Assembly: GCA_015060455.1 (NCBI GenBank)
Contig: SUYM01000012.1
Span: 19,225-83,224 of the forward strand
Source of the DNA: Bacteroidales bacterium
GTDB taxonomy: Bacteria > Bacteroidota > Bacteroidia > Bacteroidales > UBA932
Direction of reading: 5' to 3'
DNA: 64,000 nt
Shown here: positions 20,434-27,921 of the stretch, one piece after another
Layout of the letters: each line of letters begins with the position of its first letter
How positions within the stretch are numbered: the stretch's first letter is position 1
Program-made: the position numbers and the translations under genes
The notes under the pieces: generated by a model
What the model was told of the DNA's origin: nothing
The model's input: the letters and a program-made list of their open reading frames with translations, nothing else
Database searches by the model: none

Positions 20434-21672
20434 TTATGCCAGTTTATGGATAGCCAGTCCCGAGCGGAGTTTCGGCTCGAACCATGTGGTCTTCGGCGGC
20501 ATGATGTTGCCTGAATCTGCAATGTCGATGAGTTGCTTCATGGAAACAGGATAGAGGGCGAAGGCAACTGCCATCTCGCCGCTATCGACTCTGCGCGAAA
20601 GTTCGCCAAGTCCACGGATTCCGCCGACGAAATCTATTCTTTTTGAAGTGCGAAGGTCTGTGATGCCGAGAATCTTGTCCAGCACGAGATTGGACAGAAT
20701 GGTCACGTCAAGCACTCCGATAGGGTCGTTGTCGTCATATCGCCCTTCCTTTGCAACGAGCGAGTACCATTTGCCCGACAGATACATCGAGAACTCATGG
20801 AGTCTGCACGGCTTGTATATCTCACAGCCTTCTTCACGAACCTCGAAATCGGCAGACAGCGCTTCAAGCAACTGCTCTGGGGTCAGTCCGTTGAGGTCCT
20901 TCACCACGCGGTTGTAGTCGATGATCTTAAGTTGGCTGTCAGGGAAGGCGACTGTCATGAAATAGTTATATTCCTCCTCTCCAGTATGGCTTGGATTCTG
21001 TCCGCGGAGTTCTGCTCCCACACGTGCTGCGGCTGCCGTACGATGGTGACCATCAGCGACATAGAAGGCAGGGATTCCGGCAAAGATCTCTGTTATGCGG
21101 GCAATGTCCTCCTCTGAGTCAATCACCCAGAAATGATGACCGAAACCGTCCTCCGCCACGAAATCATACTCCGGTTCGCCTGCGATATAACGCTCCACAA
21201 TGGCGTTCACCTCGGCGTTGTCCGGATAGGCAAAGAATACAGGCTCGATGTTGGCATTTTGGATGCGCACATGGATCATGCGGTCGTCCTCCTTGTCCTT
21301 GCGGGTAAGTTCATGCTTCTTGATGGCTCCTGAGGCATAGTCATCGGTGTGGGCGCACATCACAAGTCCATACTGTGTGCGGCCGTCCATAGTCTGTGCA
21401 TATACATAGTAACATGGCTTCTCGTCCTGCACAAGCCAGCCTTTCTGCTGCCATGCCTTGAAATTCTCCACTGCCTTGTCGTATGCCGGCTGGCTATGCT
21501 CGTCGATGATAGGGTCGAAATCGATTTCCGGCTTGGTGATATGCAGAAGGGATTTCTCTCCGGCTTCCGCCTTGGCCTCTACCGAGTTGAGCACGTCGTA
21601 TGGACGCGCTGCAACTTCTTCTACATATTGTTTCGGTGGTCTAACCGCCGCAAATGGTCTGATCTTTACCAT
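20434..21672 (-). CDS. DUF1015 family protein
   Basis: 412 residues beginning MVKIRPFAAVRPPKQYVEEVAARPYD, the N-terminal signature of DUF1015 (COG4198). Contains YVADGHHRTAAAARV and a C-terminal segment FALYPVSMKQLIDIADSGNIMPPKTTWFEPKLRSG. Biochemical role is unknown; a link to serine metabolism is inferred from the conserved serC-serA-DUF1015 order in Bacteroidales, seen here with a 3-bp gap to serA. Confidence 0.9.
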   Translation of the reverse strand: MVKIRPFAAVRPPKQYVEEVAARPYDVLNSVEAKAEAGEKSLLHITKPEIDFDPIIDEHSQPAYDKAVENFKAWQQKGWLVQDEKPCYYVYAQTMDGRTQYGLVMCAHTDDYASGAIKKHELTRKDKEDDRMIHVRIQNANIEPVFFAYPDNAEVNAIVERYIAGEPEYDFVAEDGFGHHFWVIDSEEDIARITEIFAGIPAFYVADGHHRTAAAARVGAELRGQNPSHTGEEEYNYFMTVAFPDSQLKIIDYNRVVKDLNGLTPEQLLEALSADFEVREEGCEIYKPCRLHEFSMYLSGKWYSLVAKEGRYDDNDPIGVLDVTILSNLVLDKILGITDLRTSKRIDFVGGIRGLGELSRRVDSGEMAVAFALYPVSMKQLIDIADSGNIMPPKTTWFEPKLRSGLAIHKLA

Positions 21673-21675
21673 ATA

Positions 21676-22587
21676 TTACTTGTTTACCTGGAATTTGACG
21701 CATCCGATCTCAAAGAAATTCACAATCTGATGTGCGGCCGCAAGACCTGCATGGACATTGGCCTCTGCTGTCTCGGCTCCCATCTTCTTCGGAGTGGCAA
21801 ACACCCTGTTTCCGAACTTTTCTTTCAGTTCGGCGATGCACGAAGGAGCAACGTCAGTCGCAAATTTGAGGTCAGGTCTGTCAGTGAGTGCCCTCATCAG
21901 TCCCTCCTCGCACACAAGTTCCTTGCGGGCCGTGTTTATAAGGCAGCCTCCTTTCGGCATCTGAGTAAGGAATTCATATTTTATAGACCCCTTTGTCAGA
22001 GGCGTAGCAGGGATGTTGACCGATACGAAATCGCAACTTTCATATAGTTTGTCGTATGAGAAGGTGTGCTCCCATCTGTTGTGTTTTTCCTTGATCTCAT
22101 CAGTCTTGACCAGCACTTCCATACCAAGGGCAACAGCCTTTCTGGCAATGAGTTGGCCGATGTTTCCGAAACCGATGATGCCGAGTCTTTTGCCGCTGAG
22201 TTCGCAGCCTGTGCCTGGGTTGAAGCAGTTTCTGGACATATAGATCATCAGACCTATGGCAAGTTCAGCCACTGCATTTGCGTTCTGTCCCGGAGTGTTC
22301 ATGACCACGATTCCACGCTCCGTGCATGCGTGCAGATCCACATTGTCATATCCTGCACCGGCGCGTACCACAAGTTTGAGTTGCTTTGCAGCCTGAACGA
22401 CCTCGGCTGTAACCTTGTCTGAACGGATAATCATTGCATCGACATCGGCTACGGCTTCGAGGAGTTGTGACTTGTCTGTATATTTTTCCAGGCGGACCAG
22501 TTCATGTCCGGCCTTTTCAATGATTTTCTGTATGCCGCCCACCGCGGCAGCGGCAAATGGCTTCTCTGTTGCTAAAAGTACTTTCAT
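21676..22587 (-). CDS. serA: D-3-phosphoglycerate dehydrogenase, short form
   Basis: 303 residues, the compact type lacking the C-terminal ACT regulatory domain, so probably not serine-inhibited by the ACT mechanism. Oxidises 3-phosphoglycerate to phosphohydroxypyruvate with NAD. Rossmann motif IGFGNIGQLIARKA (GxGxxG), substrate-binding VRAGAGYDNVD and the catalytic Arg/Glu/His region near NTARKELV...KKMGAETAEAN. Between serC and DUF1015; separated from serC by a dispersed repeat. Confidence 0.93.
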   Translation of the reverse strand: MKVLLATEKPFAAAAVGGIQKIIEKAGHELVRLEKYTDKSQLLEAVADVDAMIIRSDKVTAEVVQAAKQLKLVVRAGAGYDNVDLHACTERGIVVMNTPGQNANAVAELAIGLMIYMSRNCFNPGTGCELSGKRLGIIGFGNIGQLIARKAVALGMEVLVKTDEIKEKHNRWEHTFSYDKLYESCDFVSVNIPATPLTKGSIKYEFLTQMPKGGCLINTARKELVCEEGLMRALTDRPDLKFATDVAPSCIAELKEKFGNRVFATPKKMGAETAEANVHAGLAAAHQIVNFFEIGCVKFQVNK

Positions 22588-22597
22588 ATTGTTTTTT

Positions 22598-22686
22598 AGA
22601 TTTCTCCACTCGCTTCGCTCGGTCGAAATGACAGTTAATGGTCGCTCGGTCGCTTTCTGTCATCTCGAGCGAAGTCGAGAGATCTG
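22598..22686. repeat. Dispersed palindromic repeat between serC and serA
   Basis: Arms AGATTTCTCCACTCGCTTCG and a right unit TGTCATCTCGAGCGAAGTCG followed by AGAGATCTG, with GGTCGCTCGGTCG between. Closely matches the repeat at 24241-24356 in the pyrB-pyrI gap. Confidence 0.8.
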
Positions 22687-22687
22687 A

Positions 22688-23761
22688 TTATTTATGTAAT
22701 GCTTCAAACTCCTTCATGCAGTCCACAAGTGCCTGTACGCTCTCCATAGGACATGCATTGTAGATGGATGCGCGGAATCCGCCCACAGACCTGTGACCCT
22801 TGATGCCCGTCATGCCCTTTGACTTTGCAAACGCCATGAACTCGTCCTGGAGAGCCTCCTTGCCCTCTGCCATCACGAAGCATACGTTCATGATTGAGCG
22901 GTCCTCGACTGCTGCGGTTCCCCGGAACATGCTGTTGCGGTCTATTTCACCGTAGAGCAGTTCCGCCTTTGCCTTGTTTATCTTCTGAATTGCCTCTACA
23001 CCGCCCTGTTCCTTGAGCCAGCGTAGAGTCTCGTTCATCACGAATATCGAGAATACCGGCGGAGTATTGAACATCGAACCGCCGTCTATATGTGTCTGGA
23101 GGTTGAGCATGGTCGGGATATATCTGCTTACCTTTCCGAGCAGGTCCTTATTCACGATGAAGAACGCCACTCCGGCAGGACCCACATTCTTCTGCGCACC
23201 ACCGTAGATCATTGCGTATTTGCTTACATCCACCGGACGGCTCATGATGTCAGACGACATGTCCGCGATAAGCGGAACAGGGGAGTCAAGGTCTTCGTGA
23301 AGTTCCGTGCCGTAGATGGTGTTGTTTGTCGTCACATGCAGGTAGTCGAGGTCGGCAGGAATCTCGAATCCCTTTGGTATATAGTTATATACGGTTTCTG
23401 CCGAAGATGCGATGGCGTATGCGTTGCCGAGACCTTTTGCCTCTTTGAGAGCCTTCTTCGCCCATACACCGGTTTCCAGATATGCAGCCTTGTTTTCAAG
23501 GAAGTTCATCGCAACATAGAGGAAGCCGAGGCTTGCACCACCGCCGAGGAATACAACCTCGTGAGTGTCAGGGATATTGAGGAGTTCTTTCCAGAGTGCA
23601 CGGCATTCGTCCATGACACTTTCCCACTCCTTAGTACGGTGCGATATAGAGATGACAGGAATACCTGTGCCTTTAAAGTCTTTCAATGCTTCGATTGCTT
23701 TGTCGATGGCCTGCTGTGGAAGGACGCATGGACCTGCGGTAAAGTTGTGTACCTTTTTCAT
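22688..23761 (-). CDS. serC: Phosphoserine aminotransferase
   Basis: 357 residues, usual length for SerC. PLP enzyme converting phosphohydroxypyruvate to phosphoserine. Opens [13 protein letters not shown] (family start), contains [18 protein letters not shown] and the PLP-lysine segment [14 protein letters not shown], and ends [27 protein letters not shown]. Second enzyme of the serine pathway, transcribed toward serA; lies 16 bp downstream of pyrI, so pyrB-pyrI-serC-serA-DUF1015 may be one transcript. Confidence 0.96.
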   Translation of the reverse strand: MKKVHNFTAGPCVLPQQAIDKAIEALKDFKGTGIPVISISHRTKEWESVMDECRALWKELLNIPDTHEVVFLGGGASLGFLYVAMNFLENKAAYLETGVWAKKALKEAKGLGNAYAIASSAETVYNYIPKGFEIPADLDYLHVTTNNTIYGTELHEDLDSPVPLIADMSSDIMSRPVDVSKYAMIYGGAQKNVGPAGVAFFIVNKDLLGKVSRYIPTMLNLQTHIDGGSMFNTPPVFSIFVMNETLRWLKEQGGVEAIQKINKAKAELLYGEIDRNSMFRGTAAVEDRSIMNVCFVMAEGKEALQDEFMAFAKSKGMTGIKGHRSVGGFRASIYNACPMESVQALVDCMKEFEALHK

Positions 23762-23777
23762 ACGTTTTGAAGTTCGT

Positions 23778-24230
23778 TTAGAAAATATGTTTTGAATCTG
23801 TTATCTTTTCGCAATAGCAGCACAGAAGCGATACCTCGTTGCCGTTTTCTATTGTCGTGAATTTTGTCTTTATCGGCTGGTGATTGGTCACGCACTTAGG
23901 GTTCTTGCATTTTGCGATACCTATGATCTCGTGCGGCATGACCAATTTTTTCTTCTCCACCACCTTGAACCCGCGTATCACATTAACAGTGGCCTTTGGG
24001 GCTATAAGTGCGAGTTTGTTAAGTTCCTCATCTTCAAAGAACTTGTCGGCAATCTTGATGATGCCTTTCTTGCCGTATATCTTGCTGGCAAGGTTGATGC
24101 CGATGGTGATCTGGCTTTCCACCCCCTTGAGGTTGAGGATGTCGAGTGCCTTATATACGTTTTCCGCAGGAATATGGTCAAGTACCGTACCATTCTCCAA
24201 TGCGCTTACTACCAATTCTTTTCTTCCCAT
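23778..24230 (-). CDS. pyrI: Aspartate carbamoyltransferase regulatory subunit
   Basis: 150 residues, usual length. N-terminal allosteric nucleotide-binding domain ([22 protein letters not shown]) and a C-terminal zinc domain with four cysteines in the CKNPKC ... CCYC pattern. Together with pyrB forms the class B dodecameric ATCase, feedback-controlled by CTP and ATP. Separated from pyrB by a 116-bp dispersed repeat. Confidence 0.96.
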   Translation of the reverse strand: MGRKELVVSALENGTVLDHIPAENVYKALDILNLKGVESQITIGINLASKIYGKKGIIKIADKFFEDEELNKLALIAPKATVNVIRGFKVVEKKKLVMPHEIIGIAKCKNPKCVTNHQPIKTKFTTIENGNEVSLLCCYCEKITDSKHIF

Positions 24231-24240
24231 GATGAAATAT

Positions 24241-24356
24241 AGATTTCTCCACTCGCTTCGCTCGGTCGAAATGACAATTAATGGTCGCTCGGTTGAAATG
24301 ACAGTTAATGGTCGCTCGGTCGCTTCCTGTCATCTCGAGCGAAGTCGAGAGATCTG
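24241..24356. repeat. Dispersed palindromic repeat between pyrB and pyrI
   Basis: Same arms as the serC-serA repeat (22598-22686) with one additional internal TTGAAATGACAGTTAATGG unit; ends in GAGAGATCTG. It fills the intragenic-operon gap. Confidence 0.8.
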
Positions 24357-24357
24357 T

Positions 24358-25263
24358 TTAACGATATCCGAGCAGGTATGAAATGATTGCCATTCTGACA
24401 TAAAGACCGTTCTCCGCCTGCTTGAAATAATATGCGTAAGGAGTCTCGTCAACATCCTGAGTGATTTCCGTCACCCTTGGCAGAGGATGCAGGATCTTCA
24501 TGTTGTCCCTTACGTTTCCAAGCATATCCGCACTTAATGTATATACATCCTTCACTCTTTCATATTCCATCGGATCGGTGAACCTTTCCTGCTGCACGCG
24601 TGTCATATAGAGGATGTCGCAGTCGTTGAGGTGCTCTTCAAGAGATGTGGTCTCTATGTATTCTATGCCCTTGCTGTCAAGGAACTGCTTGTATTCCTTA
24701 GGCATCTTGAGTTCCTCGGGAGCAGTGAATATGAATTTCGGATTGAAATGGGACATCGCCTGAAGAAGGGAGTGGGTGGTGCGGCCATATTTGAGGTCTC
24801 CTACCATATTTATTGTAAGCCCTTCAAGCGTGCCCTGAGTCTGCAATATCGAATAAAGGTCAAGCAGAGTCTGAGAAGGGTGCTGGTTGGCTCCGTCTCC
24901 TGCATTCACCACAGGAACATCAGCAACTTCCGAAGCATAGCGTGAACTGCCTTCGAGAGGGTGGCGCATGACGATCATATCCACGTAGTTGTTGACCATC
25001 TTGATGGTGTCTTTCAGCGTTTCACCCTTGCTCTGACTGGTGTTTGAGGCATCCGAGAAGCCAATGACCTTTGCACCGAGACGGTTGATCGCTGTCTCGA
25101 AACTCAGCCTGGTCCTTGTCGAAGGCTCAAAGAAAAGGCTTGCGATGACCTTTCCCTGAAGGAAATTCTGCTCTCTGTTCCGCTCGAATTCCCTTGCCGT
25201 TTCCAGCACATGAAGAATTTCCTCTTTCGTAAAATCTCCGATAGAAATCAAACTCTTTTTCAT
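24358..25263 (-). CDS. pyrB: Aspartate carbamoyltransferase catalytic subunit
   Basis: 301 residues. Condenses carbamoyl phosphate with aspartate, the committed pyrimidine step. Carbamoyl-phosphate motif [36 protein letters not shown] and HPLPRVTEI with the aspartate-binding PLPR. Upstream gene of a pyrBI operon that may extend into serCA. Confidence 0.97.
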   Translation of the reverse strand: MKKSLISIGDFTKEEILHVLETAREFERNREQNFLQGKVIASLFFEPSTRTRLSFETAINRLGAKVIGFSDASNTSQSKGETLKDTIKMVNNYVDMIVMRHPLEGSSRYASEVADVPVVNAGDGANQHPSQTLLDLYSILQTQGTLEGLTINMVGDLKYGRTTHSLLQAMSHFNPKFIFTAPEELKMPKEYKQFLDSKGIEYIETTSLEEHLNDCDILYMTRVQQERFTDPMEYERVKDVYTLSADMLGNVRDNMKILHPLPRVTEITQDVDETPYAYYFKQAENGLYVRMAIISYLLGYR

Positions 25264-25358
25264 ACGTATATCTGCTACAAAAACATATTAAAATCGTCGC
25301 AGGTGGTGCCGAAATCGTGGGTGCCTGCTACACTTTTGCGGTGATATTGCTGCAGGTG

Positions 25359-25973
25359 CTACAGCGATTCCAGTCTGCATCCTTCCACATCGCCCATCCT
25401 CTCCTCAAATGTCTCCACCAAGGACAGCCTCACATTCACATCTACGCTGCACTCCATGTCAAACTTCTGATTCTTCTGCTCCAAGCCCATATCCTTGCAT
25501 ACCTTCATGACTGCGTTCATGCTCATATACCCGAAATGCACCCTGTACATCTTCGAAGCGATCTTCTCCACAATCTCAGCGTTTGCCAGTGCGTCAGCAG
25601 TCGAACTCTTGTATGCGCGGATCAGTCCCGGTATCCCTAATTTTATACCCCCGAAATACCTCACGACCACCACAAGTATGTCGCTCAGTCCGTTGGAGTC
25701 TATCTGTCCCAGCACCGGTCTGCCGGAAGATCCGGAAGGCTCGCCGTCGTCATTCGCCCTGAACCTGTCGCCCAAGTATCCGAGGCGATATGCATAAACG
25801 TGGTGCCTCGCGTCAAAGTACTCCTTTTTCAGCGCCGCCACAATCTCCTTCACTTCCTCCTCAGTTTCAACGGGGTACGCATGGGCAATGAACCTGCTGC
25901 CATTGTCCTTGAAGAGACCTTTTGCCTCACCGGCGATGCTCTTGTACGAGTCCTTTATCTGGTCGCTATCCAT
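25359..25973 (-). CDS. YigZ/IMPACT family protein
   Basis: 204 residues. N-terminal UPF0029 domain with the family signatures SRFIAHAYPV, HHVYAYRLG, NDDGEPSGSSGRPVLGQI and VVVVRYFGGIKLGIPGLIRAY, then the DUF1949 C-terminal domain. Related to eukaryotic IMPACT; bacterial function unclear, possibly translation-linked. A TAAATTTG box ends nine nt before the ATG, suggesting a very short or absent leader. Confidence 0.9.
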   Translation of the reverse strand: MDSDQIKDSYKSIAGEAKGLFKDNGSRFIAHAYPVETEEEVKEIVAALKKEYFDARHHVYAYRLGYLGDRFRANDDGEPSGSSGRPVLGQIDSNGLSDILVVVVRYFGGIKLGIPGLIRAYKSSTADALANAEIVEKIASKMYRVHFGYMSMNAVMKVCKDMGLEQKNQKFDMECSVDVNVRLSLVETFEERMGDVEGCRLESL

Positions 25974-25981
25974 ACAACCCT

Positions 25982-25989
25982 CAAATTTA
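25982..25989 (-). promoter_or_regulatory. -7 box for the yigZ-family gene
   Basis: Reads TAAATTTG on the minus strand; eight nt separate it from the ATG at 25973. The -33 element is poor. Confidence 0.5.
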
Positions 25990-26281
25990 GTATTATTTAA
26001 TGGAAAAACCGAAATAATAACGAATAATCATTCAAATAAAATGATTATCCGTTATCAGTGCAGTAAAACAGGCTCCACTATCCCTGTGCGCTACATCGAA
26101 GGAACATTATCTGCACCTTTAACGCCAAATACATCCGTCCCGAAATACTGTCTCCTGCCGGCGGCTGACACACACGCAAAAAAACGGCGAAAAACTGTGG
26201 GTGTGTCCGTGCGGCTTTTCCGATACCAGTTTCTGAGGCATAGCCATCGTGCATGCTTCACTATTCGCCAAAGGACCGGCA

Positions 26282-26329
26282 CGAAGCAGGCGAGCGATAC
26301 CTGAAGGGCTCGCTCGCGAACCTGCTTCG
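26282..26329. repeat. Large hairpin in element copy 1, inner loop inverted relative to copy 2
   Basis: Stem CGAAGCAGG + CGAGCGA pairs with TCGCTCG + CGAA + CCTGCTTCG. The 12-nt loop TACCTGAAGGGC is nearly the reverse complement of the copy-2 loop GTCCTTCAGGTA while the flanks keep their orientation. Confidence 0.8.
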
Positions 26330-26384
26330 AGCAGGAGGAGATCATTTATTCCGCCTGCGGTGCCGCGCTGATGTTATCTGCGCC

Positions 26385-26491
26385 ACAAATGCCGCGCGAC
26401 AACACCAGCATCATAAATACCGTGACAGTACCAGCATCGGAAATCCCGCGCAGTATCTGCATCACAAATGCTTCACATCAGCACCTGCATC
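26385..26491. repeat. Degenerate 25-28-bp tandem array in copy 1 (4 units)
   Basis: Units start at 26385, 26413, 26439 and 26464, each of the form (A)CAAATnCCGCGC...ACCnGCATC. Copy 2 has three related units at 63519-63600. No invariant repeat with variable spacers, so not CRISPR-like. Confidence 0.65.
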
Positions 26492-26862
26492 TTTTGCGGA
26501 GACCTGGAACGGGGCATATTTGTAACTCGCAGACTATCAAGTATATACAAAAGGCAGTGTCGCCACTCTACCCCTAAAACAGGGGACCTATGACATTCAC
26601 CTTTTGTACTCCGTTGATAATCAATATATTACAAAAAACACCCCGCTCCAGGTTTCCGCAAAAAACACTGCCGACCAGCCAACACTAAGAGAGGCCTGCA
26701 ACATCTCTGGTCTCTGCAAACACTGCCGACTAACCAACACTATGAGAGGCCTGTAACATCTTAGGTCTCCGCACAACACTCCCCACCGGACGACCGTGAC
26801 AAAAAATCGGCGAAAATTGTAACGAAGGTCCTCAAAACCGGCATTTCAGCCTCGAAAACAAG

Positions 26863-26902
26863 ACGACCGTGACAAAACCAGGCAGATTTTTGTCACGGTC
26901 GT
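26863..26902. repeat. Perfect 15-bp hairpin near right end of copy 1
   Basis: ACGACCGTGACAAAA (26863-26877), 10-nt loop, TTTTGTCACGGTCGT (26888-26902). A degenerate version of the same hairpin occurs about 65 bp to the left and in copy 2. Confidence 0.75.
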
Positions 26903-26910
26903 TCAAAAAT

Positions 26911-26958
26911 CACTGCACCCTTTGCAGATAATCATTATTATCCGCAAAGGGTGCAGTG
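26911..26958. repeat. Palindromic right end of copy 1
   Basis: Outer 15-bp stem CACTGCACCCTTTGC / GCAAAGGGTGCAGTG and inner 6-bp stem GATAAT / ATTATC around CATT. The left arm is an inverted relative of the element's left end (ATGATTATC then GTGCAGT). Confidence 0.75.
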
Positions 26959-27164
26959 GTATCCCGAATTAATAACTCGGCAGCAGTTCCGGTAGATTTG
27001 CACTATGCCTCTCATCGTCATGCCGAGCCGTCATACCTGAACAGGGTCAAATGGAGACATCCGCTGTGCATCTCGACGCCACACCTTGCTGACGCCCTCC
27101 ACAATATTACGTTTTCATCCGGAAAACAACCCCCGAAACCCGGATGAGATTATAGATTGTAATA
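26959..27164. other. Non-coding gap, no gene seen
   Basis: No credible coding frame. Holds a degenerate dispersed-repeat arm (CGTCATGCCGAG near 27018) and an 8-bp hairpin TCATCCGG / CCGGATGA at 27116-27147. Confidence 0.5.
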
Positions 27165-27201
27165 AAGCCTTGATGCTTCATTTCGTCATGCATCAAGGCT
27201 T
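27165..27201 (-). terminator. Terminator of the DUF2147 gene
   Basis: Perfect 12-bp stem AAGCCTTGATGC / GCATCAAGGCTT with a 13-nt loop, followed on the minus strand by TTATTA. Lies 20 bp past the DUF2147 stop. Confidence 0.8.
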
Positions 27202-27221
27202 CAATATATGCAGATGTATCC

Positions 27222-27647
27222 CTATTTCACGCGGAACCAGTCCATTGTTCTGCCGAGGAGTCCCATGCGGTCCAGTGAACCACGCACTTTAAGAATGTCT
27301 CCCTCCACTTTCATAGAGCAGTTGTAGGTCTTGCCGTTGCCCGGATCGTAGATTTTTCCTCCGCTATATTCGTCGCCGTCCTTTTTCAGGCCACTGAGCA
27401 TATTCAGACCGATCAACTTACGGCTACGGAGTTTTTCGTCAGGGTTCTTGTCGTCAACAGCCGGAGTGCCGTCCGCTTCTATCGGCTTCTCAAGCCATAC
27501 GATTTTTCCGTTGAACACATTTCCCTGCTGGTAGACTTCAACGATAGCAGTCCCGTCTTCAAGTTTCCAGCGTCCGATCACGTCCTGCGCAAATCCTGCA
27601 GCAAAAGAGCCGAGCATGAAAACTATGCAAAACAAAATTTTCTTCAT
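27222..27647 (-). CDS. DUF2147 domain periplasmic protein
   Basis: 141 residues with a signal peptide (ILFCIVFMLGSFAAGFAQ). The mature part is a small beta-rich domain opening DVIGRWKLEDGTAIVEVY, with GKIVWLEKP, RKLIGLNMLSGLK and YDPGNGKTYNCSMKVEGD, typical of DUF2147. Predicted periplasmic. Function unknown. It has its own terminator and is not linked to other genes. Confidence 0.9.
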   Translation of the reverse strand: MKKILFCIVFMLGSFAAGFAQDVIGRWKLEDGTAIVEVYQQGNVFNGKIVWLEKPIEADGTPAVDDKNPDEKLRSRKLIGLNMLSGLKKDGDEYSGGKIYDPGNGKTYNCSMKVEGDILKVRGSLDRMGLLGRTMDWFRVK

Positions 27648-27811
27648 TTGGTTCAGATATTAATTGGTTTAAACATGCCGCAAAGTAGACCACTTCCCCC
27701 CGAAACGCCAACTTTATGTGGTGTAATGCTGCTTTCTGTGGTAAAATGCCTCAAAATGCGGAGGTGAGACGCCCGTTTGTCGGATGTAACATTTATTTAA
27801 CAGCCGAAGTA

Positions 27812-27841
27812 TTGCCGGAGTGAAAAATCTCCGTACCTTTG
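27812..27841 (+). promoter_or_regulatory. Strong promoter upstream of a short transcript
   Basis: TTG 27812-27814, 19-nt spacer, TACCTTTG 27834-27841, a full consensus match. It faces the DUF262 module but a terminator lies only 45-80 nt downstream. Confidence 0.7.
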
Positions 27842-27847
27842 CACCCG

Positions 27848-27921
27848 GTTATTAGTTTTAGTGTTATTAATTATGTGGTTAGTATGAGGTGCCCCACGCG
27901 AGTGGCGCAACTCATTTTTTT
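27848..27921 (+). ncRNA. Candidate ~75-nt small RNA or orphaned leader
   Basis: Bounded by the promoter at 27812-27841 and the terminator at 27884-27921. A short frame from ATG 27884 would run through the terminator and is not convincing. The terminator ends exactly where the 37-bp direct repeat flanking the DUF262 module begins. It may be an independent small RNA, or the former leader of ridA cut off by the module. Confidence 0.4.
27884..27921 (+). terminator. Terminator of the short transcript
   Basis: ATGAGGTGCCCCAC, loop GCGA, GTGGCGCAACTCAT (14-bp stem with two mismatches) followed by seven T. The T-run also supplies the first two stop-codon bases of the opposing DUF262-DUF1524 gene. 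Confidence 0.75.

Larger units (their letters stand above)
26018..26958. repeat. Composite structured non-coding element, copy 1
   Basis: A stretch of about 940 bp with no convincing gene. Blocks shared with copy 2 (62941-63824), in the same orientation: left end 26040-26066; hairpin plus degenerate array 26282-26506; right block 26608-26848. Identical runs reach 27-28 bp (e.g. from GGAGATCATTTATTCCGCC and from CTCCGTTGATAATCAATATA). The left end is a palindrome (TAACGAATAATCATT / AATGATTATCCGTTA) and the right end an inverted relative of the same sequence, giving degenerate terminal inverted repeats. Short open frames inside are out of phase between copies or unsupported. Not a recognised IS, CRISPR or Rfam family from memory. 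Confidence 0.7.

Noticed and set aside
25264..25358. Gap between pyrB and the yigZ-family gene as another copy of the degenerate array
   Set aside because: Some GCACCTGC-like words occur on the minus strand, but spacing and flanks do not match the composite element.
26253..26525. Similar short frames in both element copies (SLANLLRAGGDHLFRLRC)
   Set aside because: The peptide similarity follows from nucleotide conservation in a hairpin and array region; lengths and ends differ and no start signal is present. Possible but not supported.
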